Shown: piece by piece, positions 54,988 through 64,000 of the stretch
Position numbering within the stretch: the first letter of the stretch is position 1
Layout: each line of letters begins with the position of its first letter
From: Heterohyrax brucei
Lineage: Eukaryota > Chordata > Mammalia > Hyracoidea > Procaviidae
Assembly (NCBI GenBank): GCA_028571685.1
Contig: CM053143.1
Coordinates: 140,588,829 to 140,652,828 of the forward strand
Direction: 5' to 3'
Length of the DNA stretch: 64,000 nucleotides
Position numbers and translations under genes: made by a program
The notes under the pieces: model-generated
What the model saw: only the letters and a program-made list of their open reading frames with translations
Database searches by the model: none
What the model was told of the DNA's origin: nothing

Positions 54988-56765
54988 TTTTTTTATTATA
55001 ACTGAATGAAAATGTACATTCCCATATACATTTGCATACCCACCTACATGCAGCTCCCACTACTCTCCCTGCCTGGTGACTACACACTCTTCATCTCTGC
55101 TCCATACATATCTTATCCTCCCAACAATCTCCTATCGTCTCCTCTCCACCCTGTTGTCAGCAGGATGACATCCTATAGATGCATAGAACCATAAAGTGCA
55201 CACATGATATGGTCCCTCTGTGTCGCCAAGTCCAATCCATTCCTGTCCGAGAGTTGACCTCCGTTAAGATTTACGGACAGGGGTAGCATCAGGGCCAGGG
55301 GTTATGCTCTCAGGGGAACCCCAAAGCCACTGGACCATCAATTGTGTCTTTTAACGGAGATCTCGGGTGCACCCCTTTTTATTCTTGTGTTGCTGGTAAG
55401 ACTCAACTTTGTGAGCTCCATCATGGCTATCACTGGTGGTGGCCAGGCACCATCCAGTTCTTCCTGTCACAAGTCGATGTAGTCACCCACTCACGTGGGT
55501 GTCTCTGTCTTCTGGGTTCTCTTTCCCCCGTGTCTTTTTGGTCCTTGGTGATCATCCATCCCTGCTGAGTTGGGCTCATTTATTGTACCCTCAGATGGCA
55601 GCTGGGCAGCTTTTAAGAACCTAGACGCCACTCACCAATGTGGGGTGCAGAGGGCTCTCTTAGCAAAATGCTAGTTGTGTCAATTGGCCCCAATTTCCCA
55701 TGAGAGCATGGTCCCCGGCCCCCCGCCCCAGCTATTCTGTCCTTGTAATATTGGATTAAGATGGGAGAAGTGATCATATTATATTGAAGTCCAGTTAATA
55801 TGGATCTTTTTTCAAATGTGTGCTGCCCCAGATTTCACCCAACCAACTTTCTATCAATTATCTATCTAAACCCTCCACCCTCGCCCTCCATCCCTTCCCA
55901 CCCTTGCAGTCATCAAAGAGTCTTTTCTTCTGTGCATGAGTCTGTTTTTAAGTTCTTATCGTAGGGGTCTCATACAATATTTGTCCTTTTGTCACTGACT
56001 ACTTTCACTCAACATAATGTCCTCCAGTTGAAACCAAGTTATAAGGTGTCTCCTAAAATCATCATTGTTCTTTATCATTGCATAATGTTCTGTTGAGTAT
56101 ATATACCATAGTTTACCTATTCATTTGTCTTTTATTGGGCATCTGGGTTGATTCCATCTTTTTACTGTTGTGGATTGTGCTGCAATAAACAATCGTGTGC
56201 ATGTATCAGTTGGTATAATGGCCTGGAATCTGTAGGATATATTCCAAGCAATGGAATTACTGGCTCAAATGGTATATCTAGATCCAACTTTTTAAGGAAG
56301 CGCCAGATCGCTTTCCAAAGAGACTGCACCATTTTGCAATCCCACTAACAGTGTAGGAGAGTTCCAATCTCTCCAAGGCCTCTCCAGCATTTGTTGTTTT
56401 GTGTTTTTTGGATCATGGCCAACCTTGTTGGGGTGAGATGGTATCTCATTGTAGTTTTGATTTGAATCTCTTTAATAGCTAATGATCGTGAGCATGTCCA
56501 CATGTGATTTTTGGCTGCCTGGATCTCCTCTTTACAGAAGTATCTGTCCATCTCCTTTGCCCATCACTTAATTGGATGATTTACCTTTTTCTTATTGATA
56601 TTTTGTAGTACCTTATAGATTATCAGATCAGGCATTGGTCTGACGTAGAGTTGCCAAATATTTTTTCCAATTCTGTAGGTGGCCTTTTACTTCTATTAGT
56701 AAAGTCTTTGGATGAGCAAAAATGTTTGATTCTTAGTAGCTCCCATTTATCTATTTTCTCTCACC
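54988..56765 (-). mobile_element. L1 LINE 3' end (copy D)
   Basis: About 1.8 kb: poly-A as T run at 54988-54996, 3' UTR to about 56100 and ORF2 C-terminus beyond. It runs further into ORF2 than copy C, up to TTATCTATTTTCTC at 56760. No clear target duplication was found. Confidence 0.9.
56345..56551 (-). pseudogene. L1 ORF2 C-terminal fragment (copy D)
   Basis: Reads MDRYFCKEEIQAAKNHMW, then [17 protein letters not shown] and [14 protein letters not shown]. This is the same block as copy C but with frameshifts on both sides; the C-terminal half lies in another frame. Confidence 0.9.
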
Positions 56766-57134
56766 TGTCATGCACTTACCTCTGTGGAATGGGAAAGTCA
56801 CCCGTCTTCTCTCCCAGCCATTCCTGGCTGTGTCATTGTAGCATAGCAGCTCATGAGGGTGGGGTGGCAGTGGGGAGAGCTGTTTTATGGAGGCTTTAAT
56901 CCATCCAGAATATAAAACTGACTGAGCTGCTTTAGTCATGTTTACAAAGCAGATGGAGTACTGTTTGGCCAAGTTGAGTCACGAGGCCATAATGGGTGCA
57001 GGGAGGAGAGTGGGGGCAGTAGCTAGTGGTGGGTGTAGATGACAGAGATTTGAAGAAGTGGGCTCAGATTGACCTTGGCATCAGTATCACAGAGTATATA
57101 GGAAGTAGAAGGATTCTTCAAAAGGAGGTGAGAT
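56766..57134. other. Intron, no gene recognised
   Basis: Unique sequence. Confidence 0.4.
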
Positions 57135-57341
57135 GTTGTTGTTAGTTGCCGTAGAGTCAATTCCAACTGATGGTGACCCCATGTGTGCAAAGTAGCTCTG
57201 CTCCATAGAGTTTTCAAGGTGATGACCCTTTGGAAGCAGATCACCAGGCTTGTTCCTAGAGGCCACTGAGTGAGTTCAAAACAGCAACCTCTGGCTAGTA
57301 GGTGAATGCTTAATCTTTTTTACCACCTAGGAACTCCTAAA
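57135..57341 (-). repeat. AfroSINE, long form
   Basis: TTGTTGTTAGTTGCCGTAGAG at the tail, GAAGCAGATCACCAGGCTTG in the middle and TACCACCTAGGAACTCC at the head. The tail reads GTTGTTGTTAGTTGC, similar to RTE tails. Confidence 0.9.
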
Positions 57342-58073
57342 GGAAGATATTGGCAAACAAAAGCTGGGTGTGTCCAATATCAGAGCATTAGCTGATAAAT
57401 CACCTTTATATCATTATGTTAAGGAAAATTATGGCTATCTTTTTTTCCTATTTTGTGTTGAATATTTTACCTGTAAGTAGTTGAAGTTGTCAATAACTCT
57501 TGAAATAGTCGCTTCAAGGTTAGGTATTTGTACACCTAAAAATAATTGTACACTTTTTTTCCAGTGTCTTGGAAAACAGTTTCTGGGAAACTTTCAAATA
57601 AAGTGACTCTTAGAACTAAAGTTGCTTTCAGTGTTGATTGGCCCTCAACTGGTCGCAGTAATTGTACCTGTCATGGCTGGCTGTGTCCTTATATATAATT
57701 CTTTGAATGTGAGCTTTAGAAGGGCAGGAATTGTCATTGGGCAAATTTTAAAGTACCATACATGTTTATACGTTCCTTAAAAATACTTACAATTTTGTGT
57801 GTGTGTGTGTGTCTGTGTGTGTGTGTTTACAGAAGTCAAACTTGTTCATTGTAGAATGCTTCAGAGATCTTTTCCTCTTAGTCAGCAAGAATAAAATAAT
57901 AGTAGAAAAAGAAATTACATATAAACCCATACCCCAGAGGAAACTGTTGCCAGTTTTTTGATGTAGTTCATGCAGAACCTGTTGCTGAGGAGAAAGTCAC
58001 ATCTTGCATTTGCTTCCCAAGTGATGCATCAGGTGTGGTTTTGTTCTTGTGTTTTGCAGTTTATCTATTAAAA
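57342..58073. other. Intron with a (GT)n tract
   Basis: Holds a GT run near 57797-57828. Otherwise unique. Confidence 0.5.
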
Positions 58074-58259
58074 CCCAAATCCAAATTCACTGCTGTAAAG
58101 TCAATTTCAACTCATAATGACCCAAGAGAAGAGGGTGGAAGTGCCCTATAGGGTAGGGAAACAGATGCCCTATCTTTCTCCCTTGGAGGAGCTGAGGGTT
58201 TGAACCACTGTCTTTTTGGTTAGCAGCCAGATACTGAACCACTGTGCCACCAGGGCTCC
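58074..58259 (-). repeat. AfroSINE, long form
   Basis: AACCCAAATCCAAATTCACTG at the tail and TGTGCCACCAGGGCTCC at the head. Middle slightly shortened. Confidence 0.92.
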
Positions 58260-58527
58260 TTATTAAAGTTGTAGTTACTAGAAAAGGTGCAGGTATACTG
58301 TCAACATAAAGCAATTAAAGCTAACACTGGAAGGAAGTGGTTGAAAATATTAGTGCTGAGTTTGTGCCTCGAAGAGAAGACATTATCCTCAAAAAGTAGT
58401 TATCCATATTCAGAGTATAGAAGAAGATCCTCTGAGCCCCAAAGGAGGATCGTTGTGACCTTGGGGGCAGGAAAAACATTCAGATACAGCCAGTTCTGCT
58501 AAAATTCCAGCAGAAGAACCAATTTTT

Positions 58528-59015
58528 TTTTTTAATTGTGATTGAAAGTGTACAATCCAGTTCAAATTTGCATGCCCGCCTATCTGCAACTTCTTCTGCT
58601 CTCCTTGCCCAATGATAGCACACTCCTCCTTTCTGTGCTATACATGTCATATCCTTTTAACAGTCTCTGTCCCCTCCTCCCCCCACTCTCCACTCCCCTC
58701 TAGTAAGAGGCCAGTAGGACGACATCCTATAGATGCATAGAACCATAAAGTGCACACACGATACGGTCAATCTGTCCCTCAGTCCAATCCATTCCTGGCC
58801 AAAGAGTTGACCTCAGTACTGATTTATGATCAGGGGCAGCATCATGTCTGGGGGCCATGCTCCCAGGGGAATCCCCAGGCCTTTAGACTATCAGTTGCGG
58901 TCTTTTAGTGGAGTTCTCAGGGTGTACCCCATTTTCTTCTTGTATTGCCACTGGGACTCAACATTGTGAGCCCCATCACAGCTGTCATTGGTGGTGGCCA
59001 GGCACCATCTGGTTC
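58528..59015 (-). mobile_element. L1 LINE 3' end (copy E)
   Basis: 3' UTR only. Flanked by AGAAGAACCAATTTTT (58512) and AGATGAACCATTTTT (59016), a target duplication with two differences. More diverged than copies C and D. Confidence 0.88.
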
Positions 59016-59030
59016 AGATGAACCATTTTT

Positions 59031-60735
59031 ATAAGACCTATGGGCACATAGTTTTAACTTATGCTGTGAGGATGGATGGTACACTTTTGAATAACCAGAA
59101 GGAGAACTACATGTGCAGCCACAGATATTGATTTACATTTGAAAATCTAGTTTTAAATGCACCCCAGAATGTAATTCCCATAGAAGCCTGACTTTTTTTT
59201 CCCCCTTTGTTTTGTTTTTAGCGGCTGATCTGAATTGGCCCCAAATGGAATGGTAATTTTCACTGAAGTGTTTATAGAATGAAGCCCCATTCTCATTTTT
59301 ATTTTTCACTTTTTTAAAACACAAGACATATGCCTGTGCCTCCTTGTCCGGCTCCTGAGCGGCTGCCTGCCTGACAGCCAGCCAGCTGGAACAGGAAACT
59401 GATACGGTGCGGCGCTGGGTAACAATTTACATTTTTCATCAGGCAGACTGTTAGCATTTTAATTTTAGAAGCTGTGGTTTCTTCCAAACTAGATTCTAAA
59501 ATGATTGGACTCTTAATTTACCTTTTCTTTTTTGTTGTTGTCCTTAAGAGAAACCATTAAATCTGCTTTGCTCTTTTCATACAGTGATGGAGGATTTGGA
59601 GTTTCTTTTCCTCACAGAATACCACCTTGCAAGGAACTCAAAGTTTGGCCAAGAAAGGTTTCTTCATAGTTTAAATGTGACTGGATACTTCCTAACTGGG
59701 AATGCAGGCCCCTTCTTTTAAAGTATAAACCCAGAGCACCAAGTAAACAATAACACTGTAGTTAAAGTTCACAGCCATCTCTTCCATGCTCAAAAAGTGA
59801 AACTTACCTTTTCATCCACTGAAAAGTTGAGAATGCTTTTAATTTTATTCCAGAAACATATCTGAGGTACCAGTTTATTCTGTTGTGTATCCTCATTATT
59901 ATTTTTAAGTGTTAATCTCTTTCTTATCATTCCCTGTTTCCCTTCCTCCCCTTTTAATCTCATACCGCTGGGGGAAAACTCAGAAAACACCCACATACTG
60001 TACCTTATGGCAGGTCACCTTGGGAGTCTGAACACTGCATACTTGACTATTTCAAGTTATTCTCTGTGGGAATGCAAACGTCCAGACAAAATGACATCAT
60101 CTGAGCCAAATACAAGCCTTTTATTTTAGAAATAGACACTTAATGGCTTCTGACTTGAGGGTGATTATAGCATTTCAAAGCAGCAACCCTGCCAGATATT
60201 AGAGTGGAAATATGGAAACTGTGATGTGTCAGAGCGGCTACACAAGAGCTAAGAACAAAAGCTGCTAGAATATTTGTTGGAATTATTTTGGGTGGTTTAT
60301 GTGTAAATAAAAATCAAAATTCCAAATCCCTAACTACTTCTTTATTGCTATTATGTAAGCAGTTCTCTCCTGAGCTGATTTATGCCTAAGCTATTTTAAA
60401 TTCAGATTTATCATGTGAAAATCTGAATAAAGATTCCAGGAATATCCATATATTGGCTTTTCTAGTGGCTTACTTTTTGGAGGACATACTGCTTGTTTTG
60501 CAATTTGGCAATGAAAAATAATCAGTATTTTGCCTTAAATAACATAATGGTAAAAATGGATATAATCAATCTGAAAAAAATCTGGGTCATTGCTCTCTAG
60601 GGTAGGGTGGGGCTAGAAACAGTGACTAAACAGTGGGATCCACCCATGGTGTCCTTTCTGTCCAGATCAGAGTGACACACCCTTCTGCGCTAGACTTTTC
60701 AGAGCAGTAGAATACTATCTTTCCATAATCACCTT
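59031..60735. other. Intron, unique, possible conserved noncoding element
   Basis: No repeat recognised. Around 59330-59480 composition changes, with CpG-containing CGGTGCGGCGCTGGGTAAC followed by AT-rich text; this is a candidate conserved element only. Confidence 0.3.
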
Positions 60736-60739
60736 CTCC

Positions 60740-60920
60740 TTCTGCAGGCCACTTTATTCTTTCAGTCTCTCCTCCGGTCTTAGACCTTTCAGTTCCTTGA
60801 GCAAATTATGCTCCCTCCAGACCTGAGGTCGTTGCACAGCTGTTCCCTCCGTCTCACTCCCACCCAAGTGCAGTTATCCCCTTCAGAACTGAATTCAGAA
60901 TTACATCTCCATCCTGAGGT
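60740..60920 (+). repeat. L2 LINE fragment (probable)
   Basis: GGTCGTTGCACAGCTGTTCCC and CCTCCGTCTCACTCCCACC recall the L2 3' block. Confidence 0.45.
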
Positions 60921-61094
60921 TAGCTTCCTTGAGCCCCAGATTAGCTGAGCACCCGTACCTCATATGTGTTCCAAAGTGAACATAGTTTATGAAAGATCTG
61001 TACGATAACTTGCTTAGTGTCTGCCTTCCTTCCCTCACCATAAAATCCAGGAGTTTTGCTCACCATTGTATTCCAGACACCTGTGGTGCTTGGG

Positions 61095-61545
61095 GCCATG
61101 TTGTTAGCTGCCCTCAAATGAAACTGACTCATGAAACTATTTCCAGGACTGTGTTATCCTCACAATCTCCAGCCTGTTCCAGTCCATTTTGGTGACTCTT
61201 ATACCAATCCATCTTACCAAGGTTTCCCACAGTCTCGTTGGCCCTCTACTTTGCAAACATGATGTCCTTCTCTAGTGATTGATCCCCTCTTGATGGTGTG
61301 TCCAAAGCAAGTGAGTCAGACAGTGTTCTGTATGACCATAAAGCTTCCATTGCCTAATTTTTGGAAGTAGATTGCAGGACTTTCTTCCTAGTTCATTTTA
61401 CTCTAGAAGCTTCACTGAAACCTGTCTATCATGGGTGACTTTGCTGGTGTTTGAACTTCTGGTAACATAGATTTCAGCATCATAGCAACATGCCAGCCTC
61501 CACAGTATGATAAACTGATGGACAGTGGTGTTCGGGACACACAGA
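61095..61545 (-). mobile_element. Internally deleted RTE-type LINE
   Basis: Positions 61095-61330 are the RTE 3' part on the minus strand (AAACATGATGTCCTTCTCTAG). Positions 61345-61545 are the RTE 5' end (GACTTTGCTGGTGTTTGAAC, CAGCATCATAGCAACATGCC), the same text as 30600-30700. The orientation and order are right for one element lacking most of ORF2. Confidence 0.75.
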
Positions 61546-61554
61546 AGGCTCTTG

Positions 61555-61756
61555 AAACCAACCAACCAACCAACCAACCAACCAACCAACCAACCAACCA
61601 ACCAACCAACCAACCAACCAACCAACCAACCAACCAACCAACCAACCAACCAACCAACCCACCAACCCACCAACCCACCAACCCACCAACCCACCAACCC
61701 ACCCACCCACCAACCCACCCACCCACCAACCCACCCACCCACCCACCCTCCCACCC
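61555..61756. repeat. CCAA-type microsatellite with CCCACC variants
   Basis: About 105 bp of uninterrupted CCAA units, then a graded mix of CCAA and CCCA units to 61756. It adjoins the tail of a SINE at 61757. All the long low-complexity ORFs here (PTNQ or WVGG repeats) are its products, not genes. Confidence 0.97.
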
Positions 61757-61950
61757 ATTGCCATTTAGTCAATTCTGACTCTTAGTAACCCTGTAGCACA
61801 GAGTGAAACTGCTCTGTAGGGTTTCCAAAGCTAATCATCTTTACAGAAACAGACTGCCACATATCTCTCCTGTGGTGCAGCTGGTGGGTTTGAATCATCA
61901 GTCATTTAGTTAGTAGCCAAGTACTTAACCACCACACTGCTGGAGCTCTT
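61757..61950 (-). repeat. AfroSINE, long form
   Basis: TTGCCATTTAGTCAATTCTG, GAAACAGACTGCCACATATC and CACACTGCTGGAGCTC. Its 3' tail side borders the microsatellite. Confidence 0.92.
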
Positions 61951-62399
61951 AGTAAGTATTAATTGAAAGAATGAAGGAATAGAAAGGAAGCTGTTACTTA
62001 GCTCCAGTGTTCCCTCTGATATTCTGCAACAAATTCACTTCAACTTTACCAGAATTCAGCTTTGGAGAAGCATTGATGAAAGAAGAGAAAGAAGCATCAA
62101 AGGAGACTGGAGCAATGAATGGAAGAGTTTTGAAATTCCATTGTTTGAAAACAATGAAGTAAATATTTTATGCAGTAAAGTCAAATGATACCAGTGATCA
62201 ACAGGACTGTTCATGTTTAATATATATATTTTTTATATTACTGGATTTTAGCTGTTTCTTTTCCCATTTTTATTTATTTTTCCATCTTTAATTGCTTTGC
62301 GTTTCTTCTCCTTTGTGTCTCTTCTTGTTTTCTTGGCCAGCTGGAATACCCACCTGGGATGCAGAATGTTTTTTAGTTTACCTTTTAAACCTCTAAGGT
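61951..62399. other. Intron, no gene recognised
   Basis: Unique, AT-rich. Confidence 0.4.
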
Positions 62400-62512
62400 C
62401 CCTCAGTAGTGCAAAGAGTTTGTACCTAAATAACTGGAAGGTTGATAGTTTGAGTCCACCCTGTGATGCTGTGGGAAAAAAGATGTGAAGTTCTACTTCA
62501 GTAAGATTAAAA
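62400..62512 (+). repeat. AfroSINE, long form, 5' part (split)
   Basis: TCCCTCAGTAGTGCAAAGAG and AAAAAGATGTGAAGTTCTACT. Continues after the inserted copy, at 62676. Confidence 0.82.
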
Positions 62513-62675
62513 AGCCAGACCAAACCCATTGTCATCCAGTCTAGTCCAACTCACAGCAACCCTGTAGGACAGAGTAGAATTGCCCGACACAGTTTCCAAG
62601 GAGCACCTGGTGGAGTCAAGCTCATTCTTTGGTTTATCAAGCTGGCAGCACGTAACCACCACACCACCAGAGTTT
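62513..62675 (-). repeat. AfroSINE inserted in an AfroSINE
   Basis: AAGCCAGACCAAACCCATTG to CACACCACCAGAGTTTCC. Full-length, opposite orientation to its host copy. Confidence 0.9.
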
Positions 62676-62765
62676 CCAACCCTATAGAATGCACTTCCAC
62701 TCTGATACATGTGAGGTCACCCTGAGCTGGAACTGACCCAGTGGAACGGGTTTGTTTTGTTGTTT
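62676..62765 (+). repeat. AfroSINE, long form, 3' part (split)
   Basis: CAACCCTATAGAATGCACTTC, GGAACTGACCCAGTGGAACG. Completes 62400-62512. Confidence 0.8.
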
Positions 62766-63040
62766 AGTTTTTTAATCCTCGGTACTTTGAAAATTCTTCT
62801 CCAACCTGATCATGATGGGGATAAGGCTCTTCCAAGGAAGGTCCCCATGGGGAGCCGTAGAGCTTCCTCCCAAGATGACCACTGTTGGGAATTCCCGTCA
62901 GACATGGCTCATCCATATAGCTCATACGCTGTAGTTAGGTGGGAAAATCATTCGTCCCACAATGTGAGCAAGTTATTTGAATTATTAGCGTGTTTGGGTG
63001 TTATTTGATAATACCAATTATTTGAAGAAAGGTATGTTCC
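62766..63040. other. Intron, no gene recognised
   Basis: Unique sequence. Confidence 0.4.
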
Positions 63041-63170
63041 TGGAGCTCTAGTGGTACAGTGGTTAAGGGCTCAGGCTGCTAACCAAAACTTCAGCAATTC
63101 AAATCCACCAGACACTCCTTGGAAATCCTATGAGTTGGAATCGCTTCAGTAGCACACAACAACAACAAAA
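63041..63170 (+). repeat. AfroSINE with RTE-like tail
   Basis: TGGAGCTCTAGTGGTACAGTG at the head; the tail GTAGCACACAACAACAACAAA is the LINE-like ending. Part of the 3' half is deleted. Confidence 0.9.
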
Positions 63171-63746
63171 TATACCATCACGTTAAAACCAATGTATGTA
63201 ATGTAACACAGTCTAGCTTTGTTAATCTGCTGTAATTACCTCTTTTTTCCTCTTCTCTTTCTTCCTTCAGTCAATTGTTATTGAGGAACTCGATGTGTCT
63301 GAACTGGTACCAAGTATGAGGCATGCAACAGCAACTAGGGTAGGCAAGGTGTGTGTTTTCATAGGGCTCACTTTGAAGACTGTCTCTCTTAGATACTCCT
63401 GACACCCCTTGACTTTGGCTTAATCTTTCTAGTGTTTTGCTTTGAAACCCTCCTCCCATTCCTTTCCTTTCACCCTTGACGGAAGAAGTGCCTGTCAGTA
63501 GTATCCAGCTGCAGTCTCTCTGCAAACTGCTGCTAACAAATCTTTCTTAATCAGCTTCAGTAGTCCTTTCTGGCTGCTCCCCCAAAATCCCTCCTGATCT
63601 CGATGGAGCTGTCTCTCCAGAAGGGTTTCCTAAAACAGCCCTGCTTTGTACCATATTTGCCCTCCCCTCAATAACTAAGCTGTAAACTGTGTCAATCAGT
63701 CATGAAAATTTGCATTCCTAAATGTCACCATCGTATTAGGTAGGAG
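63171..63746. other. Intron, no gene recognised
   Basis: A weak ancient repeat trace at 63265-63330; otherwise nothing assignable. Confidence 0.4.
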
Positions 63747-63910
63747 GAAACCCTGGTGGTGTAGTTTAAGTGCTACAACTGCTAACCGTAAGGTCAGCAG
63801 TTCAAATCTGCCGGGTGCTCCTTGACGACTCTATGGGGCGGTTCTACTCTGTCTATAGTGTCGCTATGAGTTGGAATCGACTTAACATCATGGGTTTAGT
63901 TTGTTTGGTA
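63747..63910 (+). repeat. AfroSINE
   Basis: GGAAACCCTGGTGGTGTAG to TCGACTTAACATCATGGG. Full-length; the A-box region lacks a few bases (GTAGTTTAAGTGC). Confidence 0.95.
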
Positions 63911-63967
63911 TTACATAGGTAGTCTTTCATTTGTAAGGAAAAGACATGGAGTAAGAGAATGTTTATA

Positions 63968-64000
63968 CAAACTGTTAACACATTCAGCTGCTAACTGAAA
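63968..64000 (+). repeat. AfroSINE head, cut by the window end
   Basis: ACTGTTAACACATTCAGCTG and CTAACTGAAA match the head of the long form. The rest is outside the window. Confidence 0.6.

Larger units (their letters stand above)
45293..64000 (+). other. SCFD2: Downstream intron of SCFD2 (partial, at least 18.7 kb)
   Basis: No segment here matches the continuation of the SCFD2 protein after the exon's last threonine, so the next exon lies beyond the window. The first 2.6 kb is nearly free of recognisable repeats; later parts carry SINEs and two L1 3' ends. Confidence 0.75.

Noticed and set aside
61398-61785. Long ORFs with PTNQ or WVGG repeats on both strands
   Set aside because: They translate the CCAA-type microsatellite in several frames; no start context, splice signals or family support.
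1-64000. CRISPR arrays, operons or prokaryotic systems
   Set aside because: The sequence is mammalian intron with SINE/LINE/LTR content; the repeats are dispersed retroelements and microsatellites, without regular spacers.

Overview
This window is mammalian nuclear DNA, and the repeats identify it as afrotherian, most probably a proboscidean (elephant-like) genome. The strongest evidence is dozens of tRNA-derived AfroSINE copies in both orientations, in a short form and a longer form. They sit beside an RTE-type LINE, several 3' ends of one L1 lineage and MaLR/ERVL-type LTRs. No prokaryotic gene organisation is present, and almost every ORF in the window is a chance reading of repeat or intron.

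Only one host coding segment can be supported: a 250-bp internal exon at 45043-45292 on the + strand, with a canonical acceptor and a GTGAGT donor. Its 83 codons match SCFD2 (Sec1 family domain containing 2, an SM-family vesicle-trafficking protein). The window therefore lies inside the SCFD2 gene: 1-45042 is upstream intron and 45293-64000 is downstream intron, and neither intron is complete.

Layout. 1-9 kb: a palindrome made of two mariner 3' ends (about 1081-1628), an LTR with primer-binding site and short internal piece (about 2810-3690), and a decayed ERVL-like provirus on the minus strand (about 3700-8504) with gag, protease, RT and RNase H remnants. 9-16 kb: SINEs, an RTE tail, an L1 3' end with target-site duplication, and a 5'-inverted (twin-primed) L1. 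15.9-19.1 kb: a nearly full-length Tigger1-like transposon carrying two SINEs and one RTE fragment. 19.3-20.6 kb: an LTR nested in an LTR, with SINEs inside. 20.8-28.7 kb: ancient repeats, an (AC)n tract, a long L2 copy split by a SINE and two LTRs, and a MIR. 29.6-30.7 kb: the endonuclease half of an RTE LINE. 31-32.5 kb: a second copy of the 2.8-kb LTR, in inverse orientation, and a MER5-type element. 34-44 kb: MaLR LTR, RTE, MIR, a young-looking L1 inside an old L1, and an LTR inside a SINE. 45 kb: the exon. 46-64 kb: mostly unique intron with SINEs, two further L1 3' ends, a 200-bp CCAA-type microsatellite and SINE-in-SINE nests.

The biology here is a layered record of transposition inside one intron pair rather than a set of cooperating genes. 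The nesting and target duplications give a relative order of events. The RTE LINE tails and the SINE tails look alike, which fits the RTE acting as the SINEs' mobilising partner. I found no convincing undescribed gene system. The least-explained items are the palindromic mariner, the LTR-linked short hydrophobic ORF shared by two inverted copies, and a few unclassified repeat pairs. Family names come from recognition of motifs, not from database searches.
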